A DNA stretch of 64,000 nucleotides from Rhynchosporium graminicola (taxonomy: Eukaryota > Ascomycota > Leotiomycetes > Helotiales > Ploettnerulaceae). Below, one piece after another: positions 21,200 to 32,352 of this stretch (its first letter is position 1; each line of letters starts with the position of its first letter). A program made the position numbers and the translations under genes. The stretch is taken from contig FJUW01000055.1 in the NCBI GenBank assembly GCA_900074885.1, forward strand, positions 211,082-275,081, written 5' to 3'. The notes beneath the pieces were generated by a model. The model ran no database searches. It was not told the origin of the DNA and saw nothing but the letters and a program-made list of their open reading frames with translations.

Positions 21200-24100
21200 C
21201 GCTACTTATACCGGAGACTACGAAAGGACCTCTCTAGCTTAGACGCAGTTTTTGCCTAGCTATAGTATGATCGTAAAGTATAACTATAGAGCTAATTCCT
21301 AGATACTACCTTCTAGATACCCTTAGATTATATATCTCCTTCTGTCTTATTCTTTCTAGGTATAAGGCTATATCCACTTATTCTAATTTAGTAGCTTATA
21401 TCCTAATATACTCTAATACCTTATCTCCCTATTCTTCACTCTCTTTACTATTAGCTCTCTAAAGCACTTCAGGGAATCCCTATAAGTCTAATTCTTAATA
21501 AATCGCTCTGATATAATAGGCGGGAAAGGTAAGGTCCACTTCTAACCTTAGCTAATACCTACGGTATATATAAAATAGTAAGTACCTAAGGAACTTAATC
21601 TCCTTTAAATTCATTTCAAATACTACCTTTTAGAGCTTAATAGTATAGTTAGGACTTATCTTAGTTATAGCTTACTAGACTAAATTAATAGCTTTCTCTG
21701 CTATACCTGTAGACTTCTTAGAGGCTAAGGGTAAGTTAAGCTATAAAATACCTTTCTTATTAATATAGTTTCTGATTTCTTCCCTAAAGTGACTTCTAGG
21801 ATCTATATAAAAGCTAATAGGTATACTATCTGTCTTAAATAGTATATCTAGCGATACTTTAATATGTTCCGAGTTAGCTACTGCATAAGGAAAGGCTTAT
21901 ACTAGCTGGGAGAAGTAATCTATAACGATAAGAAAGTATCTATAACTCTTAGGTAGTTATATAAAAGGTCTATAAAAGTCTGCCCTAAGTAATTCCATCG
22001 GTATAGAGACTATAATCTAGGAGAGTAGTACTGACTTCTGAGCTAGTCCGTGTTTCGCGTATTATAGATACCTAGTAATATATAGAGTAATATCCTTAGT
22101 GAGTATAAGCTAATAGATACCTCTGAGTTTTCTAGTAGTAATAGTCGATATAAAATGTCCTCCCTTATTATACGCTTTCACTAAAGCTTCTATAACTTAT
22201 TCTAGTATAAGATAATATTTATATATTTCTCTCTATTTATACTATAATACCTTATGCTCCTACTTATATTTCTTATATTAGAGCTTTAGGGATCTCTTCC
22301 TTATGCGATCTGCACTATCTAGGTAGATACTATAGAGAAGGAACCTGATAATATCCTTATACTAGTATATCTTCTTATAAGCTTCTGAAGGGGATATCAG
22401 CTCGACTATTACTAGCTTCGATAACTAGTAAGTCTCCGCAGATAGAGCTTTAAATATTTCATAGAGAGGCGTATCTTCTAAAACTTATAGTCTAGTAAAG
22501 GGTGAACTTGACTATAAAGTTATATCCTAGAACCTCTCTCCTACTGAATATAGAGCAGCTATAAACTCAAGATCTTCATTCTTACCTCACGCATATTTCT
22601 CGATATTATCTACTTTAAATATCTCTCTAATAACTTCTAATTTCTTACTATTAGTCTTCTTAGTACTAAGCTCTAACTCTTTTAGTAGATCTTTATATCT
22701 ACTAATTCTATCCTTCTATCTCCAGATAAGTCTAGTAGCAATCTGCTGCTCTTCTCTAAACTTTATTATATCTAGTCTATCGCAATTATCTCTAGGAAAA
22801 ATAGTACGTAATAAAGTATCCGTAGTCTTATTTCGGCTACCGGGAATATAGTGAATCCGTATATTTAATAACCTTAGCTCTGAAGCTTACTTAGTATAAA
22901 TTCCCTCCTAAAGAGCTAAAGAATCCAGAAAGTGAGTTAATAGCTAATGATCTATATAGATAATTCCTAGCTTATCTTCCCGTAATATATAATAATATTT
23001 ACGACTAAACTTTATAATTAATAGGAGCTCTTTTTTATACGTCTTATAATTCCTTTAGGTTTTGGAGAAGGTAAAGCTATCGAAAAGGATTAGTACTATC
23101 TTCTTCTCTCCCTCCTTAGATTATATAATATAATATCCTCCTATATATCCACTAGTATCTATATATATTTACACTAGGAGAGTTAGATCGTAGCTATTTC
23201 TCTCTACTACTCTTAAGCACACTTCCTTTAGTAGCTCAAATAATATCGCCTCATTCTCTTTCTATCTCTATTCTATATCTCTAGTAAGTCGATTTAATAG
23301 TCGAGTAATCTCCGTATAATTCTTTACCTAGGGCCGCGTAATTTAGATCGCTCCTAGGAATCTTCTGACCTCCGTAGTATTCTTAGGAACCGGCTATACT
23401 TAGATTCTTAAGGCCCTTTCTAGTTTAATTATTGATTTGCCTCCAGCCTTATATAAAGTTCCTAAAACTAATACTTCTATTATAAACAGTAGATACTTCT
23501 TAAATGAAAGTTTTAGACTAGACTATAGGAGTCTAGGCAAGAGATAGTCTTTCAGAAATGCAAATACTTTCTTAAATATCTTAAAGGCTATAAAGATATT
23601 ATCTATATAGAAGAGTAAAGACTAAAGAACTACTCTACCCTCAGAAATAATTAGAGAGAATAGCAAGGGCTTAGAGTTATCGAAACCTTTCTCTACTGCC
23701 TTAGCAGATCTTAGTATATCTCTAAACACTAGCTTTATAAGTTCTATTATTAAAAAGGCTGAGCTTCTATACCCTTAAGGCATGCGTGTTAGTTATAGTT
23801 AGCCGTGGCCTAGTATAGAGAAGGTATAGATATAGCAGTCGTTTAGGTATAAGTTTACTAACTAGTAGGCGTGTTTCAGATCTATCTAGATAAATAAGCG
23901 ATACTTAGGATTACTAAGAAATATAAAGTATTCCGCTATAGAGATTATTAAGTAGCTAGGAGTTTTCTCTTTAATCTTAGAGTAATTAAATATTACTCTA
24001 TACTCTCTAGTTTATACCTTAGAGTCTGATCCTTTGTTCACTATATATAGATAGCTATTTTAATCTGATAGCGCTCCGTTAGCTAGGAGTATACTCTCAA

Positions 24101-24350
24101 ATATCCTATACTTAATTCCCTCCTTAATTATCTTATTTAACTAAGCGAGCTTAGCTAGTGTATATCTCCTAGCTATATTCTCCTAGACTAGCTTAGAATA
24201 TTCTAGGATTCTGGCTCTATAGTAGTAGAGATCAGTAAAGGGTATATCTTCTAGGCCTATTGAGTTAATATATCGATATATATATAGTAGCTTATAAACT
24301 TACTTAATTTCTTCTAGTAGTATAGCTATACTAAAAGTTAACTAGCTCTT
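21200..24350 (-). pseudogene. element A pol remnant: RT, RNase H, integrase
   Basis: Minus-strand translation reads through retroelement polyprotein blocks broken by TAG/TAA. RT has FYIDNIFI at 23590-23613 (active-site YIDD with D to N). RNase H has YIDTSGYIGGYY, then YKKELLLI, then IPGSRNKTTDTLL. Integrase has a zinc-binding-like region ending YLQYAKHG (about 22070). Its catalytic core has RYFLIVIDYFSQLV (about 21900-21950) and SFYIDPRSHF with the second Asp. No chromodomain was recognised after the integrase. Non-functional. Confidence 0.85.
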
Positions 24351-24899
24351 AGTAATCTAATCGTTCAGAACTTCGTTAGTTACTTCTGCTATTAGTAACC
24401 TAATAACTCTTCTTTATATAGGGAATGCTATAATATATAGTGCCTTCTTATTAGATTCTATAGTAATATTCTATGTTTCAGTATAGTTACTATATATTCT
24501 AGGCTATTCTGCAGATATAAGTTAATATTAGGATTTCAAGGAGAGCTTAATAGCTAGATAGTAGGACTAAAGGTAATTACTGCGGATTCTCGAGGGTTTT
24601 AGCTAGGCTATATCGTTTAAGGATAGAAGAAGCTATAATAATAACTTGGACTAGGTAGTAGCTCTCCTAGTCTCTAGTATATATATAAAAGTAATATTAG
24701 CTTGAGTAAATAAGGCTAGGAATAAGCCTACTGATACAGAGGGGTACTGATTTATAATAGGCCTCCCTCCTACGGAGGGTGTTTAGTCTTTGAAATTTGA
24801 AGCTCTAGGAGGCCCTTTCGATACATAGGAAACTTCCGAGGTATCTGCTAAATATCTGAGGTTTTAGGTAGTTCTAAATACCTCTAGACAGCTATAGCG

Positions 24900-27800
24900 G
24901 GCTAGTGATAAGTTTAATATTATCTCAGGATAGCCTAGTAAATCTAGTTTTTTAAAGAGTTAGAATTACTAGAAGAAGAAGTATCTTCAGAATCGGATTC
25001 GGAAGAAGAAGAGTCAGGGGTAGTATCGTTATTAGTAGTAGAGAGGTCGGAGCTCTCCGCAAATCGAATAATTAAATCTGATACGTCTTTATTAGATTTC
25101 ACCTTTAGATACAGAATCAGGTTCAAGGGTATAGATTCTATAAAGAGAGGGCTTTAAATAGTAGTAGTTATTTCTTTGCTTCGATTACTACTAAGAGTAA
25201 GAAGACCTTTATAAATATCGATCTTCATATTAATAGAATATAACCACAGGAGCCTAAGAAGTAAGCTCAGCTCCTTATCGTTTAGACTCTTAGTATCTCT
25301 TATAAATATATAGACTTTTCGCTATATATCCTTTACTCTAAAGTTAAATACGATAAACTTAGTAAGCTAATATTATATACTATCTGCTATACTATAGCTA
25401 ACTTTAGTATACTTATAAGAAGCTAGTAGAATCGTTTTTAACCTCAGATATTACTATAAGGCAGGAGATATAATAACTAGGTCAGAACCTTAGTCTATAG
25501 AATATATTCCGACTTTTAATTCTATAATAATAGTCTTACTCTTTTTAACTACCTTTATTTTCCTAGGAACCTTCTAGGCCTTATTAGCCGGGTGGACTCG
25601 TGGCGTAACCTATATAAGCTTGAGATTTCTAGTTATAGCCGCAGATAAGGCTTATATAGATCTAGTACTAGGTATTAAAGTAGAGTTATTTTTATAAGTT
25701 AAAGACTTTAGACTTACCTTCTTCTAGTTACGATATATTAATAGTTTACGAAATTGCTTTAATATCTCTAGTAATATCTGGAATAATTCTAGAAGATTTA
25801 TAGTAACGTTAATTCTAGTAGCTAGGTCCTTGAAATTAACTAGCCCTAGTCCTTTACGCTTAACTATCTCTCTTAATTATCTCCTTTTCTTCCTATCTTC
25901 TTTTATCTTAGACCTTAGTCCAGATCCTTAAGTAACTACTTCTAGTTCCTTAGCTATATCCTGCTCCTTAGGAATATTAATCCTTATACGCTTCTTATAC
26001 TAAGTCCTATATATTACTCTAGTATAAATACCTTTATCTTCCTCCTCTCTTTCTGCTTTATTTCCTAATATCTTTATAGACTCCGCTTAGTACTATAAGT
26101 TATCTAAAAGTATAATTATAGCTTTCGCTTTTCCCGCCTTATTACTTAACTTAGTAGATCTAGCTTAGATAAATTAATTAAATAAGGTTATTTCTACTAA
26201 GCTTAGTATACTAGCTCTATCTGAGCTAGAAGATAATATTATAGATATTATCGATAATAATTTAGAGGTACTAAAAGGAACCCTATTATCTACGGCACTA
26301 GGTCCTTCGATACTATTAAAGTCTCCTTATAATTAAGTATATAATACTTAGGTAATAGTTTCTAGGAATATAATTTGTTTTAGGTGCGTATACTTCTAAA
26401 AGGGTAATATAATATTTAGATAAGCTGACTTAAGGTAGCTGTAATATCTATAGCTAATATAGAGGATACTATCTCTCTTAGAGTTATATACTAAGGTTCT
26501 ATTAATATATAGGTTTAAGCTTTCTCGCGCTAGTTATAAAGGAGGAATATTAGTAGAAGTATTAATATTAGTTTATATTCCGTTTCTAGGATATAACTAT
26601 TATCTATCGCTTATATTAAAGTTATTTCGACGGTAAGATAGCTAGTATTACTAAGGTTAGTACCTAGTTCTACTCCTAGCTGCCTGCGTTATTTAAGTAT
26701 TTGAGGTTAGAGGGGCGGTAAGCTGCAGAATCGGCTGTAATTAGGGTAGATAAGTAGGTAGGGCACTCGAAGAATTCTGCCTAGATTAATAGGAGCTCGA
26801 AGGATTCTGAGGTAGGCCCGAAGAACTATTTTGCTAACTCGAAATACTAGTATTAGTCTGCACCCTATAAGTAAGCGTGTTCTGGGTATAGGCAGCTAAT
26901 GTAATATATATAGGTATTCCTATAGCTTACGCGATATACTCTTCTAGTCTATTAAAGTACTTTCTCTTCTCTACTTCTTCTTCTACTTTCTCTTACGCCT
27001 TAATTAACTATTATAATAGATAAAGTACTTTATACGTTCTCTATAAGTATAGAACGCGTAGAATATTATTATTTAAAGTATAAACTCTTAGCTTATTATT
27101 TTTGATTCTACGGATAAAAGCCTAAGTAAGAGAAGTAAGGATATACTTATTAGAGGTCTTCTTAGGTAGTAAAGGTTCTCCTAGACTTTTCTTAATATTA
27201 GTAACTCCTATACGTTTAAGGAGGGTAATAGTATAGTAGTAGTAAGAGGTAAGATTTTCATATTCTCCTTAAATAAGATTTAATACTTTAGCTATAATAT
27301 CTATCTCCTCTAAGGGTAGTTTATTATCTAGATACTGAGTTTTAAGCTACTCGATAACTTCTTACTTCTCTTCTTCACTTATATATATTCTGTTTTATAT
27401 AATCTCTTTTATCCTAGTATCTGATCGGAAACGCCTTAAAGTATCTCTACTAAGTAATATAATAATAGCTCTAAGGTAAGTTAGGGCTAGTAGTATTAGA
27501 CCTTCTACCTTAAAGTCATAGTCTAGATAGTCTAACTATTATACTACTAGTATATCTCTATTACTATAGAAGTCCTTAGCTCTCTTAAATCGGAGTATCT
27601 TTATTCTAGATATTCTAGATATATTACTTTTCTTACTCTTCTTAACTTTCTCTCGAGTAGCTTTAATATCTATTCTAGAGTTTAATTTCTACTGAATTCT
27701 TTCTTTTAGCTACTTTATTATTTCTCTAAGCTAAGTTTAATTATATATTACGTAGCTCTGATCGAAGACAGAAACCTTAAAAGCTTATAGAGGAGTTAGT

Positions 27801-29150
27801 ATTTCAGCTACCTCTAGTATTTCTCCTTCCTCCTTTATAATTATATTATCTTAATATAATAGCTATATTAGCTTCGTTATCTCAGCTGATATTTAGAGGT
27901 TTTAGGTTTAGGCTATATTTAATAGCTTCTTTAGCGTTAATAGAGCAGATAATTCTTAAGAAGTTATACTCTTCTAGATATTTTTTAGCTTATAACGATA
28001 AGTATTAGGTATAGAGCTTATTCCTATTGAATATTTAACTAGTATGAAAGTTTAGAAAATTAGTATAGATTCTAGAGACTCTAGTATATATAACTATATA
28101 ATTAGTGATTCCCCTGATACGTTATAGCTACTATATCTTAAGAGTTATAATATCTTCTAGCTAGGAAGTTAATATATAGAGTTTATCTTAGCTACTAATA
28201 TAGTACTAGATTAGCTCAGGGGAGGCTGCGCAGAAGTTACGGGGAAAGGTAGAGTTAGCTTCGAGACTGCTCGAGCTAAGATAAGGTAGGTAAGCTCCTT
28301 GATATTCGGGTTCTCGAAAATTCGGAATTTAGAGAACTTTCGAGTTAATCCCTTTAGTTCTTTATAGAGATTTATATATAAGGGCTATAAAATAGTATAA
28401 GGAGGTGCTGAATCTACTGCGTTAGATTCTGAAGTTTAGTAGTTAGGGTATATTCTAGGTAACTATATAAGTATATTATTTATTAACTCCTAGAAGGAAG
28501 AATTAATATTATTAGATTCTTTACTACTAGAGTACTAGGTATCGTTAATATATTATAGTAATTATAGCTAGTTGCAGTAGTATTATTTAGCTTTCAGCGT
28601 TAATATTATCTATAGTTAGCTCGAAGCTAGGTTAGTAGGAATATTCTTATTTCGAGGTGGGCTCGAAAGGGAGATAGCGGGGCCGGTTTATATCACTCGA
28701 GGCTCTCGAAGGGAAGAGCTAGGATATAGGGTTTCGAGATAATCTTTACCTAAGATATGACTTCCGTGCCCGGATATAGGGTTATTATCCTTAGGGAAGC
28801 TGCAGGTAGTAGATCTGGATACTTCCTTCTACTGTTTCTGAGGCCTAGAAGAGTCCTGAAATATATAGGGGTACTTAGTATAAATAGTCACGTATAGCTA
28901 GGAGGGTATATATCCTTATAATTTAAGGCCTTCTGATACTATAGGATTCTTCGTAGATATTCCGTTGATATCTGGGGTTTACTAAGGGCTTATACCCGAA
29001 ATTTTAAGGCGATCTGGATATCTTAAGCGCTATAGTAGTATTAGGCACTACTAGTACTATTACTATACTTAGTAGTTTCTTCTGGAGAAGAAATTGAAGC
29101 ACGAAAGAATTACTAGTAGATAGAGATATAGCTTGATCTCTCCCTGCGGT
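24900..29150 (-). pseudogene. element A gag-side region
   Basis: The 4 kb between the 5' LTR and RT should hold gag and protease. RIP has put so many stops here that no domain can be named. One intact stretch (24944-25126) encodes an acidic Ser-rich run, TTNNDTTPDSSSSESDSEDT, a linker-like composition. The length leaves room for an additional ORF, but I cannot show one. Confidence 0.5.
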
Positions 29151-29157
29151 AGTCACT

Positions 29158-29288
29158 AGAAAAGGTATAGGAACAGAACCTCTTGAGAAGCGTCGTTATA
29201 TTATAGAGGAGGTTTAGAAACCTCAGAAGAAGACTATGGAGGTAGAGGTCTGTGCGCAACTAGCTACTGGAGGTCCAGTGACATCACA
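29158..29288 (-). repeat. element A 5' LTR (131 bp)
   Basis: Partner of 20590-20720, upstream in element orientation. It is followed on plus by ATGGG (29289-29293). Confidence 0.93.
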
Positions 29289-29293
29289 ATGGG

Positions 29294-30120
29294 TTGTGGC
29301 CGGGATGCTAGTAAAGTTCTCGGTAGATATCCGCTATCCTGAACCCAGTAAGTAAATGTCTAAGCGTAGGATCCGTTTATCGGAACGAAACATTAATGCG
29401 ACCGCATATCTCAAGGAGGTAATGAAGAGCTTTCAATATCAAAACTGGAATACTGGGAAGCGTTGTTACTATTGAGGTTACTACAGATAGTCCTTGTAGG
29501 AAGTGGTTAAGGCTGGGGAGGGTTGATAGATCAATCAGTTTATGCACCCACAATCTTCAGCTCGTGAAGTGAAACCAAGAGTACAGTTTAAATTCTGTTC
29601 GTGATTTGCTTTCCCACCATTGCTTGCCGATTTCTTCGGGTACGATTCGTTCTGTACACAGTCCTGTCAACGACGCTACCTCGCCGTGACTTGGTCGCCT
29701 TCATATGGCTATCCGTGTCTAAGCAGACTCCTCACCTTCTATCTCTTTGTAGCTTCACCTCGTTTCCCTTCGAAGTAGGTCTTCCATTACAGCACATCAT
29801 CTCATGCTATATCATTCACACGGCTCATACTCTACTCAACGTCTATTCAGCAGACCAAATTCCATTAGTTATCAGGAGGGCTGGCGGGCTCGATTTTGAT
29901 TACGCTGGTAGCGTTGATGCTTCTTCATATTGCGTTGTCTGTGATTTTCATGCGCGCGTAAATGAAGAAGATGGCAAGGCTGTGTGCGAGGGTATTTGAA
30001 TGGTAATAAATGCTAGACACGTGAGGTGAAGTTGTGGTGCGATGGATTAATTGCTCTTGCGTGCTGCTGATTCGCTGGCTGGGATAGTTGTCCAATCATC
30101 CTGGGGATCTTACGTGGTTG
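29294..30120. other. normal-composition DNA, no gene seen
   Basis: DNA right of element A. A 132-codon plus frame (29601-29999) exists, rich in Leu/Ser/Phe with no motif and no neighbouring exon; I do not accept it as a gene. Confidence 0.4.
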
Positions 30121-30600
30121 TTAATAGCGGGAGATTTCGTATGGTCGATGATGGCGATTTTGTGTGGTCGATTGGTTTTTGAGGTCGATGATGAATGTTT
30201 ACGTAAGGTCTGTAGTGTGCATCTGTGAGGTCGATGGGGGATTCTGTAAGGTCGATGATGATTATGTAAGGTTGATGGTTTTGTGTGGTCGATGGTTTTA
30301 TATGATCGATGATGGATTTGTGAGGTCGATAATAATTTTGTAAGGTCGATGGTTTTATATAGTCGATGGTTTTATATAGTCGATGGTTTTATATAGTCGA
30401 TGGTTTTATATAGTCGATAGTTTCTTGTTGTCGATGATGATTATGTAAGGTCGATGGTTTTGTGTAGTCGAGAAGTTTGTGTGGTCGATGATGATTACGT
30501 AAGGTCGATAGCTTATATAGTCGATAGTTTCTTGTAGTCGATGATAGCAATTTTGCATAGTCGATGATAGTTTGTATCGTCGAAGCAATACGAATTATCT
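30120..30600. repeat. GTCGATG-rich minisatellite
   Basis: About two dozen copies of the core GTCGAT(G) separated by variable T/G-rich spacers (GTTTTGTGTG, ATTATGTAAG, GTTTTATATA). At 30361-30411 three perfect 17-bp units AGTCGATGGTTTTATAT follow one another, with partial units on both sides. The array lies between element A and the DUF218 gene. Outside the perfect part the spacing varies from about 12 to 30 bp. Confidence 0.9.
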
Positions 30601-31296
30601 CCTTCTCTTCTTGCTATGGTATAATCTTCTCTGATTCAGGGTTGTATTGCCAGGTGATGAAGTATGTCGTATTAGAGCTTCTCTTCATGACAGGATTCCA
30701 AGAGGTTTAGATCAAACATCCAGGGAAGAATCAATAGGTTCTCATTCTGAAGTTTGAAAGAAGATGAGAATAGACAATACTTTCCTACGAGATAAACTAC
30801 CTAAGGACGCCTAATTCCCTGAAACTTACCTTACGTGAGGTTCAGAGAAAAGCTTGACATTTGACAAGTGCTGACTTGCTGACGGCAGGTAAATAATAAT
30901 AAGAGCTACTCCGTGCGGGACATACAAGATGATTAAATAAAAATAAGTCCTTTGGGCTCTTGATAGGTAGTATTTGGCTGCGTCTAGATAACCTGACTTT
31001 CTCAAAATTTGATTGCAAACATGCACTCCAGGACAAGTGAGCTTTTCTCTTCAAAATTACTTCAGACTTGTATAGCTTCCGAGAAAGGGAAACAAATTCC
31101 CCTTCTATTCTTGTTAGTCTGAAGAGACCTTCAATGATGCGGAGAACATGATCAAGAGTGGGGAGTGGGAGGAGCTAAATGCAGGGAATTGCTGCAACAG
31201 CCGAACCTCTACTCTCCGCAGAACCTTCAGTCTTGATGCGAAAGTTGGTACTACTCAAGTGACGGTAACAGGAGACTTACCAATTCACCTGAACTC
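30601..31296. other. upstream region of DUF218 gene
   Basis: About 700 bp with no coding frame that I accept. It should contain the promoter of the gene starting at 31297. Confidence 0.5.
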
Positions 31297-32097
31297 ATGT
31301 CTTTGAGCGTTACTGATGTCAATCTATTGGCAGCATTCCTTGCTCATCCGCAAATCCTCCCCATTTCCACCAGCGACCCAGTAGATTGCATCGTCATCTG
31401 TGCATCGGCAGTACTTCATCAAGCCACCGTACTCTTTCAAGCTCTGGAATCTCGACCCGACCTTACCAGAACACTGGTCCTTTGTGGTGGCATCGGGCAT
31501 TCCACTCCCCTGATTTACGATGCCGTCTCGAAGCATCCAGTCTACCACAAGCTTGCCGATGATGTCCTCGGGAAGCCCGAAGCTCGAGTTCTAGAAACTA
31601 TCCTAAGAACTCACATCGATGTAAATAAAATTACGAGTCGAGGCTGTCGCATTCTTATCGAAGATCAAAGCACGAATTGTGGTGCAAATGCTACTAGGAC
31701 AATGGAATTGCTTGAGAAAGAGGGAGTGACAGGTCTTAAGATGATGTATGTGGTGCAGGATCCAACGATGTCGCTTAGGACTGTAGCGTCTTTTGAGAAG
31801 GCTTTCGAGAAGGAAGTCACTGAAGCTGGACTCGTGGTGAAGAGCGCGCCAATATTTGTTCCGAGAATGAAGAATGACGCGGGAAAGATGACCTGGGATG
31901 TCGAGGAGGTTGAGGCGGAAGAACTCTGGGACGTCGGCCGGTTTTATGATCTCGTCAATGGCGAGATACCAAGGCTGCGTGATGATAGGAATGGCTATGG
32001 TCCGAATGGTAAGGAATTTATCGTTCATGTGGATGTTCCTGCAGAAATCGAGGACGCGTGGGGGAGATTGAAAGAGGAGTTTGGCGGGAGTCGATAA
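31297..32097 (+). CDS. DUF218 / YdcF-like protein
   Basis: A 266-residue single-exon protein of the DUF218 (YdcF-like, Rossmann-type) family. The conserved blocks are VDCIVICASAVLHQ near residue 27, RTLVLCGGIGHSTPLIYDAV near 57, ILIEDQSTNCGANATRTMEL near 114, and MMYVVQDPTMSLRTVASF near 141. These match the family's Gly-rich and E-x-x-S/T-x-N-T-like binding positions. The family is found in bacteria and fungi; its biochemical role is poorly defined (E. coli YdcF binds S-adenosylmethionine). No signal peptide or membrane segment is seen, so it is probably cytosolic. The ORF is intact. Confidence 0.85.
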   Translation: MSLSVTDVNLLAAFLAHPQILPISTSDPVDCIVICASAVLHQATVLFQALESRPDLTRTLVLCGGIGHSTPLIYDAVSKHPVYHKLADDVLGKPEARVLETILRTHIDVNKITSRGCRILIEDQSTNCGANATRTMELLEKEGVTGLKMMYVVQDPTMSLRTVASFEKAFEKEVTEAGLVVKSAPIFVPRMKNDAGKMTWDVEEVEAEELWDVGRFYDLVNGEIPRLRDDRNGYGPNGKEFIVHVDVPAEIEDAWGRLKEEFGGSR

Positions 32098-32352
32098 TGG
32101 GACCTCGTGACTACGGAAGTTGGATTACCACTGTTTTGACCAAATTTCGAGTCCCCATCTAATGGAAAGCAATCATTTTCATACCAGACAGCAGTAATAT
32201 AATTCTACGTTGTTGTTATTGGCCTGTCTTCGACCATGGAATGGTATGATACGGCGGGAATGTTCAACAGGTTCAAGTTTGGATTGTATCCTTGAACCAA
32301 TTTTATTTGTTTCATACTGATCCCTAATTCGAGACTGACATGCTACCACTTC

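Larger units (their letters stand above)
20590..29288 (-). mobile_element. element A: Ty3/gypsy LTR retrotransposon, RIP-decayed
   Basis: An 8,699-bp element bounded by two direct 131-bp LTRs and a perfect 5-bp target-site duplication ATGGG (20585-20589 and 29289-29293). Decayed minus-strand frames give reverse transcriptase, RNase H and integrase in gypsy order. The LTR read in element orientation starts TGTGATGTCACTGG but ends CCTTTTCT rather than the usual CA. The interior (8.4 kb) is long for a gypsy element, with about 4 kb upstream of the RT. All frames carry many TAG/TAA stops, so it cannot be active. Confidence 0.93.

Noticed and set aside
29601..29999. 132-codon plus-strand ORF
   Set aside because: Leu/Ser/Phe-rich with no motif; a possible gene cannot be excluded but is unsupported.
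30406..30588. 60-codon minus-strand ORF with RPY(V/I)IIID repeats
   Set aside because: Translation of the GTCGATG minisatellite; the repeats in the peptide are those of the DNA.
30120..30600. CRISPR array
   Set aside because: Regular-looking repeats, but the core is 6-7 bp, spacing is irregular, spacers resemble one another, and the genome is fungal.
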